Under the pieces are notes generated by a model that made no database searches, was not told the DNA's origin, and saw nothing but the letters and a program-made list of their open reading frames with translations. A DNA stretch of 42,270 nucleotides, taken from contig JAFLVH010000008.1 in the NCBI GenBank assembly GCA_022508365.1, positions 1 to 42,270 of the forward strand, read 5' to 3'. A program made the position numbers and the translations under genes. The DNA is from Clostridiales bacterium (GTDB lineage Bacteria; Bacillota; Clostridia; Christensenellales; Pumilibacteraceae). Positions 17,628 to 25,811 of this stretch are shown here, in pieces (the first letter of the stretch is position 1; every line of letters starts with the position of its first letter).

Positions 17628-19136
17628 TTACGCGTACGGATCGTACGGTAAACGATAATCACCCGTAATTTCACCGGTAACAGTACTGTAGTACAGAGGA
17701 TATCTTACATTGCCTTGCGTAAGAAACACGTGGTTGTATTTATCTAAATTGCTTAAATAATTGTCGCCGCCGTCATTCGCCCAAAAGCCCTGTGTTTGTC
17801 TGGAGCTTAGCATAAACAATTGTGTTCCTATAATGGCACTGTCAAACACAGCCGTTTTATCGGACTGGGATTTATTATTTGCATCCCAACCGCAGTCTGT
17901 AAATGTATACGTGGTATCTATATCGTACACCGCGCCCGATTGGTCTATCCAGGCGGCGTTAAACGTCCTTCCGTTGCTGTCGTACGCACGCGACCAAGCC
18001 CACAACGCCCAATCACCGTATACTTTGGATTCGATAGGCGTACTGTACAGTGGCGCAGCGGCGTTTGTTGTGCCTTCCTCTTCCTCGTCGTGGTCGTACC
18101 GTAAATAGTGAATGTACACATGACCGGGCAGGGAAATTGTAGATAGGCTTTGAAGATAGGCATTATAGCGTTCGTTCATCTCTTCTTGAGTGAGCCAGCT
18201 TGCCGTCAGCGTAATATTGTCCGTCACCACGGTAGTGCTTGCGTACTTAATATCGTTTTCATACCAACCAATAAAATACTTGCCGTTTGCCGACGGTACT
18301 CTGTAATCACCCAACGGGTCGCCCTTGCCCACCTTTTTTGTGGCAAACACTGTGCTTCCGTCCATAAAGGTGACGGTTACTTCCACCACCCAAACGGCGT
18401 ATACGATTGTATTCTTATCGAACACCGTTGCCGAAGTGACCGCTTCGCCCGAGCCGTCCGATTTAAAGTTGAATCCCTTAAACACGTATCCTTCGCGCGT
18501 GGGCGTTTCGTTCAACGCAATATGTCCGTCCTCGTCCGTGGTGCGCGTGATTGTGTTATCCGCACCGAACTTTCCGCCGTTGCCGCTAATAGTTATTGTG
18601 TATGGCGCTTGTGGCGGCGGATTTTCCGCGTCGGGATCGTCGGGCAAAACGGGATTTTCGGGCTTGCTCCCCTTTTTACAATAGTACATAACCTCGTTGC
18701 CGGGTACTACTATCGGCTTGTCGATATAGTCGCTGTACGTTGTAACTACCGAGCTGTCTATGCGCAGCACGCCGTCGCCTTCTTTTTCGCCGCGGTAAAG
18801 TATGGTGCAGGTATCGAGCACGCTGAACGAGCCCTCCAGCGTCATGGTGAATTTGTCGCCCGTGAATATTACGTTGCCGTTAAAATTCGTTTCGTTTATC
18901 GCCACGTCTTTAAAGCACCATACAACGGCGGTGCCGGTAAGCGTCAGGTAATCCTCGTCGTCGTATTCTTCCGCTTCCGCGTCGTACGCGTAAAAGGTTT
19001 CGGACTTGGTATCGGGCGTGTTGGGCTTGTTTCCGATAGGCGCGTCCACATTGCCGCAGCCGGCAAACATAATCATACAGCCTGCCGCAATGTATATAGC
19101 CGTCATCACAGATAAAAACTTTTTAAACATTCCCAT
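17628..19136 (-). CDS. Lipoprotein with InlB-type repeats and a pullulanase-like (CBM41/PUD) domain
   Basis: 502 residues. A signal peptide ends in a lipobox MFAGC (Cys27). Residues ~30-165 are acidic and unassigned. From about 170 to 300 there are two repeats of the Listeria-Bacteroides (Flg_new) type, recognised by the tails GYVFKGFN and YFIGWYEN and by YAVWV and LTASWL. From ~320 the sequence VYIHYLRYDHDEEEEG, then YGDWALWAWSRAYD and SGAVYDIDTTY, resembles the N-terminal alpha-glucan-binding domain of type I pullulanases; no catalytic domain follows. This suggests a surface binder of starch-like polymers, an inference. It is located 5 bp after the anti-sigma-like gene, so the ECF sigma factor probably controls it. 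Confidence 0.78.
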   Translation of the reverse strand: MGMFKKFLSVMTAIYIAAGCMIMFAGCGNVDAPIGNKPNTPDTKSETFYAYDAEAEEYDDEDYLTLTGTAVVWCFKDVAINETNFNGNVIFTGDKFTMTLEGSFSVLDTCTILYRGEKEGDGVLRIDSSVVTTYSDYIDKPIVVPGNEVMYYCKKGSKPENPVLPDDPDAENPPPQAPYTITISGNGGKFGADNTITRTTDEDGHIALNETPTREGYVFKGFNFKSDGSGEAVTSATVFDKNTIVYAVWVVEVTVTFMDGSTVFATKKVGKGDPLGDYRVPSANGKYFIGWYENDIKYASTTVVTDNITLTASWLTQEEMNERYNAYLQSLSTISLPGHVYIHYLRYDHDEEEEGTTNAAAPLYSTPIESKVYGDWALWAWSRAYDSNGRTFNAAWIDQSGAVYDIDTTYTFTDCGWDANNKSQSDKTAVFDSAIIGTQLFMLSSRQTQGFWANDGGDNYLSNLDKYNHVFLTQGNVRYPLYYSTVTGEITGDYRLPYDPYA

Positions 19137-19141
19137 TCTCC

Positions 19142-19885
19142 TTAATTTGTCTTAAATTGAACGCGCTCCGCATTGTCCACTTCGGAAAACGCAAGGCGCA
19201 AAAACATTTGCATATACTCTTCGTCGGCGATTGACGCTGTGCCGTACGGCGCGACGTCAATAAAGTATTCGTACTTGCCTATGGTGTAATACACGCACAT
19301 TATGGCCGTCAGCCCCATATTCACCTTGTACTTGTATTCTACATTGTCGTAACTGACCGATTGGTCACAGCCGTAGTACGCGCTTTTATCCAGGACGGAC
19401 AGCGCGTTCTTTTTTGCGGTGGTAAGCGTAAACCCGTATACGTACGGCACGTCGTTCACCTTAGCGCCGTACATCTTGGTTTCCACTGTGTACCCTACGT
19501 GATTTTCTCCCGCGTTGTCGCCCATATACATTTTGTAAAATACGGCGGACGCGTCATACATATAATCCAAATTGAACAGTGTTACATCGGTATCGGCAAG
19601 GATCTCTTCCACCGTAACGCTGTCGTTGTATACGTTGTATTGCGGCGCGGACTGGCCGCCGCTCGGCACGGTTTTATCGCTCAGCGTAATGGGCAGCACA
19701 ATTGCAAGCGCAACCGCCGCCGCAGACAAAGTGGGCAAAGCGACCTTTAAAAGCCACGAACTCGCACTTCGCTTTTTTTCGGGCTTAGACGGCACGATAT
19801 TATTTTCACGGCAAAACTCCCCAAAGGTTTTTTCGGGGGTAAACGCAGATTGTAATTCTTGTTTTATCAGCCTGTCTTTTTTCAT
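19142..19885 (-). CDS. Membrane-anchored anti-sigma-factor-like protein
   Basis: 247 residues from the ATG at 19885, which has GGAG six bases upstream; an ATG 15 bp earlier lacks one. A cytoplasmic N-terminal part of about 40 residues (KQELQSAFTPEKTFGEFCREN) is followed by one membrane helix at about 44-65 and an extracytoplasmic domain of ~180 residues with many Tyr. Such an architecture directly downstream of an ECF sigma gene is the standard layout of a regulatory anti-sigma factor, with the short N-terminus holding the sigma factor. No ZAS zinc motif (HX3CX2C) is present, so the class is not the common one. Function is inferred from position and topology. Confidence 0.72.
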   Translation of the reverse strand: MKKDRLIKQELQSAFTPEKTFGEFCRENNIVPSKPEKKRSASSWLLKVALPTLSAAAVALAIVLPITLSDKTVPSGGQSAPQYNVYNDSVTVEEILADTDVTLFNLDYMYDASAVFYKMYMGDNAGENHVGYTVETKMYGAKVNDVPYVYGFTLTTAKKNALSVLDKSAYYGCDQSVSYDNVEYKYKVNMGLTAIMCVYYTIGKYEYFIDVAPYGTASIADEEYMQMFLRLAFSEVDNAERVQFKTN

Positions 19886-19928
19886 ATTAGCTCCGTACAC
19901 TATATAGACGTACGAGAAAGCAAAAAAG

Positions 19929-20444
19929 TCAGTCGGTTTTTAAAATTTTATAAAGTTTTTTTCGGATTTCGCCGAGGTGGTACTTGACGGCGGAAACGGT
20001 CATGTCAAGTTCCTCGGCTATCGTTTTTATTTTGCAATCGTAATAGTAAAACATTTCCGCGATTTTAAAGTCCTGTTCGGAAAGAAGCCGCATGGCGTCG
20101 TATACAGCCGCTTTGTCAAGTCCGTCGTCTTGTTCGAAAGGGATATCGCCGTCAAGCGGAGCGGTGCGCGCGTTTTTGCGCAAAAAGTCGAGCGCAGTGT
20201 TTTTTACAATCGTGTATATAAACGCGCCCGCGTCCTTAATATCGGCGCGGTCAGTGTTTTGCGCGTAGCTTATGATTTTGACGATAGCTTCTGACGCGAC
20301 GTCCTCGGCGTCCTGCTTGTTCCGCACTATCCACCAGGCTTGACTGCACATAGATTTATAGTAAGCGGAAAATATCGGCTCTATCGCCGAGTTGTCACCG
20401 TCGTGTATTTTACGCAGTAAATCGTTAAAGCAGTGTGCCGTCAT
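19929..20444 (-). CDS. ECF-type RNA polymerase sigma factor
   Basis: 171 residues. Region sigma2 spans about 20-90 (IFSAYYKSMCSQAWWIVRNKQDAEDVASEAIVK), with the usual DAEDV motif and a following -10-recognition helix; region sigma4 spans about 115-168 (LLSEQDFKIAEMFYYYDCKIKTIAEELDMTVSAVKYHLGEIRKKL), a helix-turn-helix for the -35 element. Sigma3 is absent, as expected for ECF. It has a housekeeping-type promoter and GAGGG ribosome binding site, and is followed by an anti-sigma-like gene 43 bp later and by the glucan-binding-like lipoprotein. The likely signal is extracytoplasmic, sensed through the anti-sigma protein. Confidence 0.93.
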   Translation of the reverse strand: MTAHCFNDLLRKIHDGDNSAIEPIFSAYYKSMCSQAWWIVRNKQDAEDVASEAIVKIISYAQNTDRADIKDAGAFIYTIVKNTALDFLRKNARTAPLDGDIPFEQDDGLDKAAVYDAMRLLSEQDFKIAEMFYYYDCKIKTIAEELDMTVSAVKYHLGEIRKKLYKILKTD

Positions 20445-20480
20445 TTGCCCTCTTTTGTATGCAAAATATTGCGCACTATT

Positions 20481-20509
20481 AGAATATATTTGCTTTTATG
20501 TACTGTCAA
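20481..20509 (-). promoter_or_regulatory. Promoter of the ECF sigma operon
   Basis: TTGACA (20504-20509), 17-bp spacer, TATTCT (20481-20486) on the minus strand, 36 bp before the sigma-factor ATG. A sigma-A-type promoter, so basal expression does not need the ECF factor itself. Confidence 0.75.
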
Positions 20510-20580
20510 GCGATTTGTCTTAACTATTTGTAAATTCTTATTTTATGCCCTTGTTCGGTTAAAGTCCGATTGACCGCCAA

Positions 20581-20611
20581 TAACTCTTAACTCTAAACTC
20601 TGAACTCTTAA
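20581..20611. repeat. Heptamer tandem repeat abutting an ABC permease stop codon
   Basis: Units TAACTCT, TAACTCT, AAACTCT, GAACTCT and a partial TAACT run directly into the stop codon of the permease gene at 20612-20614. In the gene's sense the unit is AGAGTTA, as after pdxS and nifU. Confidence 0.88.
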
Positions 20612-21403
20612 CTAATTTCCAGCGCTGTCGTAACGCTTTATTCCGATATTCCACACAAGCAACCCAAGCGCCATAATGACGACGGCGGCGACCGCGCTGA
20701 ACAGCACCGCCCACCAAATATTGCTGCCTGTAATCAAGCACTCTATCGGGTAGTACAGCATCAGCCCGAACGGTATCACATAAAACATTATTGACATAAA
20801 CGCCTTGCCCATGTACTTAAGCGGATACTTGGCGTAGCCTGCAAGGTTGTAAACCGTGTTGAGTATAATCCCCGAGGACTTGATCCAGAACGCAAGCGAG
20901 GCAAAAATCAGCTTTATCCCGGTAAACACGAATATGCCGAAAAAGCCGCAGAGTATAAGCGCCATAACTCCGCTGAACGACCACACAATGCCCGACATAG
21001 GCCCGAAAATGCACATGATAATAATGCCTACTGCAAACTCGCCTATGCCGTCCCACTTGAACGTTTTTGCTATGTATTGGTACAGCGGATTGAGCGGCCT
21101 GGTGAGATAAATATCCAAGTCGCCGTGGCGCACCGCCCAGTAAGCTAGTATCCACAGCTCGTCGGTAAATATATGATCAATCGCCTTGGGTACCAGCGTA
21201 AACCCAAAAAGGAATGCAAGCGCGTTAAAAGTCCATATCCCTATCTGCGGCACCGACCCGACAATCAGGTACACTGTGGCAAGCGATATTATCTCGGTAA
21301 GCGCAAAGCTTATCATCATTATAAACGAATCGGCTTTGTACGACAATCCGCTGCGTAAACTCATCGACACGTATTTGGGATATAGTTTAAGTTCTTTTAT
21401 CAT
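20612..21403 (-). CDS. ABC-2 permease (DUF990-like), second subunit
   Basis: 263 residues from the ATG at 21403, which has GGAGG at the ideal distance; the longer frame upstream overlaps the previous gene. It has about six membrane segments and the features of the ABC-2 permeases that come in pairs with a DrrA-like ATPase (DUF990 type), including a loop with ELWILAYWAVRHGDLDIYLTRPLNPLYQY: the GDLD-LTRPLNP pattern is typical of that family. It starts one base after the stop of the partner permease, so the two are coupled. Exported substrate unknown. The stop codon is followed directly by a heptamer repeat. Confidence 0.88.
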   Translation of the reverse strand: MIKELKLYPKYVSMSLRSGLSYKADSFIMMISFALTEIISLATVYLIVGSVPQIGIWTFNALAFLFGFTLVPKAIDHIFTDELWILAYWAVRHGDLDIYLTRPLNPLYQYIAKTFKWDGIGEFAVGIIIMCIFGPMSGIVWSFSGVMALILCGFFGIFVFTGIKLIFASLAFWIKSSGIILNTVYNLAGYAKYPLKYMGKAFMSIMFYVIPFGLMLYYPIECLITGSNIWWAVLFSAVAAVVIMALGLLVWNIGIKRYDSAGN

Positions 21404-21404
21404 A

Positions 21405-22226
21405 TCAACCTCCAAATACGACCACGTGCTTAACAGAAGATTTGTACGCCAAGTGCGCAAGCACGTTTAGTGCGACAATCCACGCAATGGATATTGCAAA
21501 GCCTATGAGCATTTCCGCCCAACCGACCTGGCCCAAAAATATCCTTACGGGCAGACTGACAAGCGTGGGGAAGGGCGTGTAGTAAAGCACGCTTTGCGCC
21601 CACAACGGAAAGAGCGCAATGGGCACAATTCCGCCTGAAAGGAATGACATCACTATCTGGCTCATACTTGCAACGCCAAACATCGCTTGCGTGCGGAACG
21701 CAAGCTGTCCGAAGATAAACCCGAACGTATCAAACATGACTGCGGACAAGACGCATGCCGGCAAAAACAGCAAGATATTGTACCACATTATCCCTTGCAA
21801 GCCAAACCCAAACACAACTACCAATGTACCCACAGTCAGTACGGGCACGCCTATTATGATTATGCGCGCCAAAAACGAGCCCATGGCGGTAAAGAAAAGC
21901 TGCATGCGGTAGTTTATCGGCTTCATAAGCCGCATGCCGATAAGCCCCCACTTTACGTCCTCGTTTATTTGCCCCATGGTGTCGGAATAAATCGCCTCGC
22001 CTACCGCCGCGGACAGTATGACGTACATCAGCATTTGCGGAAATACATATCCGGCTATTTCGGTCTGCGGCGAAAACGAGTATATAGCCCACCACACAAG
22101 CCCCATGAGCACCGCGCTTATAAGCGCGCCTACCATCCATAGCGCAATCGCGCCGCGGTACGCCAAAACGGTCTGAAAGCCGGAGCGCATAAATATCAAG
22201 TATTTTTTAATCTGCCCCTTGCGCAT
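21405..22226 (-). CDS. ABC-2 permease (DUF990-like), first subunit
   Basis: 273 residues from the ATG at 22226 with GAGGAC in front; it overlaps the end of the ATPase gene by 20 bp. About six membrane helices are visible; the loop INEDVKWGLIGMRLMKPINYRMQ corresponds to the conserved segment found in paired permeases of this type (compare LTRPLNP in the second subunit). Together with the ATPase at 22207 and the permease at 20612 it should form one heteromeric exporter. The substrate is not evident. Confidence 0.88.
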   Translation of the reverse strand: MRKGQIKKYLIFMRSGFQTVLAYRGAIALWMVGALISAVLMGLVWWAIYSFSPQTEIAGYVFPQMLMYVILSAAVGEAIYSDTMGQINEDVKWGLIGMRLMKPINYRMQLFFTAMGSFLARIIIIGVPVLTVGTLVVVFGFGLQGIMWYNILLFLPACVLSAVMFDTFGFIFGQLAFRTQAMFGVASMSQIVMSFLSGGIVPIALFPLWAQSVLYYTPFPTLVSLPVRIFLGQVGWAEMLIGFAISIAWIVALNVLAHLAYKSSVKHVVVFGG

Positions 22227-23247
22227 CGCCGTCCTCGCTCGTTTCGTTTTTGTTTTTCTCGTAAATCTTTTCCACAACCTGTTCTATACCCGTCTCGGAA
22301 ATCTTGACGTCCGCCACCTCGTAGCGGCCGAAAACATGGTTGAGTAGCTCCCCGGTAGAAAGCTTTGTTCCGTCTATGGTAAACGTAACGCTGTGGCCGC
22401 CGTCCTCCGCCGTGTGCTTGGTTACGGCGCCGCCAAAGACAAGCGCCACCGCCTCGCCGTCTATCGGAGTTTTGGCGGTGACCTTGATATCGCGCGTGTC
22501 GCCGAACATGTGCTTAACAGCGTCAAGCGAACCGTCAAACAGGACTTTTCCCGCGTCCAAAATGATTACGCGTTCGCAAAGTAGCTCTATATCGCTCATT
22601 GCGTGCGTGGTGAGTATCAGCGTGGTGTTATACTGCGTCTTTAGCTTGTTGATAGCGTCCACAAGATTGCGCTTTACCAATACGTCAAGACCGATTGTCG
22701 GCTCGTCCAAAAACAGCGTCTTTGGATTGTGCAGCATTGCCGCGGCAAGGTCTGCACGCATGCGCTGACCGAGCGACAGCGTGCGCACAGGCGCGTCCAT
22801 AAACGGCTTCATATCCAGCAGCTCAATCAGCTCGCCCATCCTGCGCGTGTAATCTTCCTGCGGCACGTCGTAAATGTACTTAAGCAGTTCGTACGTTTCG
22901 GTTAGCGGTAGGTCGTACCACAGCTGTGTCTTTTGCCCGAACACGACGCCGATTGTCTTTAGCACGGCGTTTCTCTCTTTTGATTTGTACGGATGCTTAC
23001 CGTCTATAAGTATCTCTCCGCCGGTAGGCGTCAGTATGCCGCTCATCATCTTTATTGTGGTGGACTTGCCCGCGCCGTTTGCGCCTATGTATCCCACCGC
23101 CTCGCCGTCGTCAACGGTAAACGACACGCCGTCCACCGCCTTTACAACGGTGTACTTGCGCGAAAACAGCGATTTAAACATTCCCCATACGCCCTTGCCG
23201 CGAATGGGTTTTTTAAAGTGTTTTTCTACATTCTTAAGTTCAATCAT
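22207..23247 (-). CDS. ABC exporter ATP-binding protein (paired with DUF990-type permeases)
   Basis: 346 residues. Walker A GANGAGKST at about 55-63, Q-loop GVVFGQKTQLW at ~100-110, signature LSLGQRMRADLA at 157-168, Walker B LFLDEPTIGLD at 178-188, and switch His in TTHAMSD. An insertion before the ABC core (GKGVWGMFKSLFSRKY, residues 18-33) and the GQKTQLWYDLP segment are typical of ATPases serving DUF990-type permease pairs. The ~90-residue C-terminal extension is probably regulatory. GAGGG precedes the ATG. It lies 38 bp after the preceding permease and overlaps the next permease gene. Confidence 0.93.
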   Translation of the reverse strand: MIELKNVEKHFKKPIRGKGVWGMFKSLFSRKYTVVKAVDGVSFTVDDGEAVGYIGANGAGKSTTIKMMSGILTPTGGEILIDGKHPYKSKERNAVLKTIGVVFGQKTQLWYDLPLTETYELLKYIYDVPQEDYTRRMGELIELLDMKPFMDAPVRTLSLGQRMRADLAAAMLHNPKTLFLDEPTIGLDVLVKRNLVDAINKLKTQYNTTLILTTHAMSDIELLCERVIILDAGKVLFDGSLDAVKHMFGDTRDIKVTAKTPIDGEAVALVFGGAVTKHTAEDGGHSVTFTIDGTKLSTGELLNHVFGRYEVADVKISETGIEQVVEKIYEKNKNETSEDGDAQGAD

Positions 23248-23285
23248 GTTGCCCTCACAAAGTTGCGATCATAAATACTTTTACA

Positions 23286-24206
23286 TTACATTTTGTTATT
23301 ACGTTTTCGGTTGAGCACGTTTATAATAACAAACGCACCGATAAGCACAAGCACGGCGCAAATCACCACAAGGTACATCGTCCACACCTTGACGTCACTG
23401 CCGAAAAAGCTAAGCTTTACGTCAAAGCCATCAAGCAGTCCGTTCACTGCCTCTTGCGGTGCGCCATCCGCCGTCATAAGGTTTGCGTAACCGCTCATAA
23501 AGTGCGTGCGGAGTAATCCCGTGCAGTACGTTCCCGGCAGGCACATAATGGTGTTTGCCATGCCCGTTGAAAACTGCGAAATAGGATAATACGCGCCGCA
23601 GATAAATCCGTACACCGACGACACTATTGTTGACACCGCGCTTATCGCGCCGCTTGAGCTCAAAAAGTAGCACACGACCGAGCTTAGCGCCGTACCGAAC
23701 AGCACGGTCACAAACACGTCTATCACGACGGACATAGTTTCCCCGGCGGTCATAGCCCAGCCCATGCCTGCTATGTAGCAAAACCCCACAATCATTGCAA
23801 TGTAGCAAATTGCAAGCGTGACGATTGCGGTGGCAAAGTAGTAACCGAGTACAAGCACGTGTCCCTTTGCCGGTGTTACGGTTATGTCCGCGCGCGACCC
23901 GTTTACCTTGTCCGCGACCATGTTCATGTTGGCGACAAACGCGACTGTCACACAGCACACCGCGAGTACTGACGAAACCTCATACGACGCGACCGTGCCG
24001 TTTACCGTTTTTGCCGCAAGCGTTATGCCCTGAAACATGCTGTCAAAGGTCTGCAAAAACACGCGGTGCAAAAACAGCGCGTACAGCATCATTATGATAA
24101 GCGGCGCAATCAATGCGCCGATAAGCGTGCCTTTGTCCTTAAAGAACAGCTTTATATTCCTTGCGGTAAACGCCGCTATTTGTTTTATATCCTGCTTAAT
24201 ATTCAT
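23286..24206 (-). CDS. ABC-2 type permease (DrrB-like)
   Basis: 306 residues from the ATG at 24206 with GAGGA in front; the earlier ATG sits inside a repeat element. It has one N-terminal helix after a basic stretch (NIKLFFKDKGTLIGALIAPLIIMMLYALF), a large loop (about 50-90) and five more hydrophobic segments, the usual ABC-2 membrane fold, ending in a basic tail NVLNRKRNNKM. The ATPase at 24330 directly upstream is the expected partner, forming a two-gene drug, bacteriocin or polysaccharide exporter; the substrate cannot be told. Confidence 0.9.
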   Translation of the reverse strand: MNIKQDIKQIAAFTARNIKLFFKDKGTLIGALIAPLIIMMLYALFLHRVFLQTFDSMFQGITLAAKTVNGTVASYEVSSVLAVCCVTVAFVANMNMVADKVNGSRADITVTPAKGHVLVLGYYFATAIVTLAICYIAMIVGFCYIAGMGWAMTAGETMSVVIDVFVTVLFGTALSSVVCYFLSSSGAISAVSTIVSSVYGFICGAYYPISQFSTGMANTIMCLPGTYCTGLLRTHFMSGYANLMTADGAPQEAVNGLLDGFDVKLSFFGSDVKVWTMYLVVICAVLVLIGAFVIINVLNRKRNNKM

Positions 24207-24228
24207 GTCATCCTCACAAAAAGTATTT

Positions 24229-24350
24229 GAAAGCACAGTCGCGCATCAGACGGGCAACAGGTGGCAAGTAGCCGAAGGGAGTGTAGAACCACCTACATGA
24301 CCGAGGCGACTTGACGCACGTAGCCCGTATCATGCGATGAATGTGCTTTC
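24229..24350. repeat. 122-bp MITE-like palindromic element inside the ABC operon
   Basis: Arms of about 27-28 bp at the two ends pair with few mismatches: left arm 24229-24255 starts GAAAGCACA and ends ACGGGC, right arm 24323-24350 starts GCCCGT and ends TGTGCTTTC. A second stem AGGTGG/CCACCT lies inside. The right arm contains the last seven codons and the stop of the ATPase gene; the left arm ends just before the permease ribosome binding site. No transposase is present. Confidence 0.82.
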
Positions 24351-25253
24351 TAAACCTGTGGCGGCAAGGAACACGTCGTCCATCTTTCCCTTGCTCACCT
24401 CGTAGTCTGTGAACAGGTCGGGATACGCCTTGATAAGCTTTGTCGCTTCCGCCGTGTCCTTTACCTCTATTCTATATCCGCCCGCAATTTTTTGCAGAGG
24501 CTTGCCGAGTACGGAAAGTTCGTCCTCCGTCTTGTCGTAAAAGGAAATAAAGTCGCCCGTATACTCGTTTTTCAGCTCCACAGGCGTGCCCTTGGCGACA
24601 ATCTTGCCCGCGTTGAGTATAACAACGTAATCGGCGTCCGCCGCCTCTTCCATGTAGTGCGTTGTCAAAAACACAGTCATGTCGCCGCGGCGGCGCAAGG
24701 TTTCTATTACGTTCCACACTGTTTTTCTGGTCTGCGGATCGAGTCCCGTCGTCGGCTCGTCCAGTATGAGGATTTTGGGATTGTGAATGAGCGCTCGCGC
24801 AATGTCGCACCGCCGCCGCTGTCCGCCCGACAGCTTGCCCACGGCGCGCTTTTCCAATTCCTTAAGCCCGAGCATTTCGTCTAACTCTTTATATCGCTTT
24901 TCAAACTCCGCTCCGAATATGCCGTACAGCGCCGCACGGCTTTTTAGGTTGGTCTTGACGTTAAGCACCTTGTCGAGCGCGGAGGCTTGAAAAACCACGC
25001 CGATATCGCTTTTGATAGTGTCAATGTCTTTATCTATGTCGTGCCCGTCCACGGTGACGGCGCCGCCGTCCCGACAGAGCTGACCGCAGATTATGGAAAT
25101 TGTGGTGGACTTACCTGCGCCGTTAACGCCCAAAAACGCAAACAGCTCGCCGTGCCGCACCTCAAACGAAATATCGTCCACGGCGGTGAGCTCCCCGAAT
25201 TTTTTTATCAGTCCTTTTATTTCTATTATTGCGTCATGTCCTGTGTCTGCCAT
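24330..25253 (-). CDS. ABC exporter ATP-binding protein (DrrA-like)
   Basis: 307 residues. Walker A LGVNGAGKST at 41-50, Q-loop GVVFQASALDK at ~85-95, signature LSGGQRRRCDIA at 141-152, Walker B ILILDEPTTGLD at 161-172, and switch His TTHYMEEA. The order and the SALDKVLNV segment fit DrrA-type ATPases of ABC-2 exporters. It is the first gene of a five-gene cluster with its own promoter and AAAGGTG site. Its last residues (GLESTFIA) are encoded by the arm of a palindromic repeat that lies between it and its permease, so the natural C-terminus may have been replaced. Confidence 0.93.
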   Translation of the reverse strand: MADTGHDAIIEIKGLIKKFGELTAVDDISFEVRHGELFAFLGVNGAGKSTTISIICGQLCRDGGAVTVDGHDIDKDIDTIKSDIGVVFQASALDKVLNVKTNLKSRAALYGIFGAEFEKRYKELDEMLGLKELEKRAVGKLSGGQRRRCDIARALIHNPKILILDEPTTGLDPQTRKTVWNVIETLRRRGDMTVFLTTHYMEEAADADYVVILNAGKIVAKGTPVELKNEYTGDFISFYDKTEDELSVLGKPLQKIAGGYRIEVKDTAEATKLIKAYPDLFTDYEVSKGKMDDVFLAATGLESTFIA

Positions 25254-25291
25254 ACTTTCACCTTTAAAAACCGTCCGATCGATTTTGAATT

Positions 25292-25320
25292 AGTATACCA
25301 TTAAATCACGGCAATGGCAA
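25292..25320 (-). promoter_or_regulatory. Promoter of the ABC exporter cluster
   Basis: TTGCCA (25315-25320), 17-bp spacer, TATACT (25292-25297) on the minus strand, followed by a 38-bp leader with AAAGGTG before the ATG. Confidence 0.75.
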
Positions 25321-25454
25321 GCGGATTGCGGATTGCTCGCCTATCTAATACCGATACTATAAAAACGTAGACAAACCGTATTTTTCTTAGTACCTGTTTG
25401 CCACTACCTAATGGTTAATGCTATCGTCATACTTAACAACCTGTGTGCTTGTCC

Positions 25455-25523
25455 TTGCTATCAATGCCGACTTGGATTATTATATGCTATCAATGCTAGC
25501 AAGTCAAGCATTTTGCTAGCATT
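25455..25523 (+). promoter_or_regulatory. Promoter and probable operator of the XRE regulator
   Basis: A possible promoter is TTGCTA (25455-25460), 17-bp spacer, TATTAT (25478-25483). It is overlaid by two direct repeats GCTATCAATGC (25457-25467 and 25486-25496, 29 bp apart) and followed by a perfect inverted repeat AATGCTAGCAA (25492-25502) / TTGCTAGCATT (25513-25523). Repeats of this kind around the start of a small XRE gene are typical binding sites for autoregulation. Confidence 0.7.
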
Positions 25524-25550
25524 GGTGGCATAATTTTGTTGGAGGGAAAA

Positions 25551-25763
25551 ATGATAAAGCTCGATCAAATCAGAATCAAGATACAAGACGCGATAAAGCA
25601 AAGCGGAATGACGCAGTCGGAATTAGCTATGCGAATCGGAGTTTGCCACCAGGCAATAGCGCAATATTTATACCAAAACAAAATGCCTGCACTGGATACC
25701 TTTGCAAACCTATGTGCCGTGCTTGACCTTGACGCCAACGAGATACTTTGCTTGCCCCGATAA
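25551..25763 (+). CDS. Small XRE-family transcriptional regulator
   Basis: 70 residues from the ATG at 25551, which has GGAGGG in front. Almost the whole protein is one Cro/C1-type helix-turn-helix: IQDAIKQSGMTQSELAMRIGVCHQAIAQYLYQNKMPALDTFANLCAVLDLDANEIL, with the MTQSELA and HQAIAQYL helices placed as usual. There is no effector domain. The inverted and direct repeats upstream suggest it represses itself. It is alone between the ABC cluster and the P-II genes; whether it also controls the minus-strand exporter promoter 150 bp away cannot be told. Confidence 0.9.
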   Translation: MIKLDQIRIKIQDAIKQSGMTQSELAMRIGVCHQAIAQYLYQNKMPALDTFANLCAVLDLDANEILCLPR

Positions 25764-25779
25764 TTTTTTTGTAAAGTAA

Positions 25780-25811
25780 AAGCGGAGTTTTTTCTCCGCT
25801 TGTTTTATTTT
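25780..25811 (+). terminator. Shared terminator of the XRE and P-II genes
   Basis: AAGCGGAG (25780-25787) pairs with CTCCGCTT (25794-25801) and is followed by GTTTTATTTT. The A-rich left flank gives a T-rich tail on the minus strand, so it may also end the convergent DUF1538/P-II operon. Confidence 0.85.
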
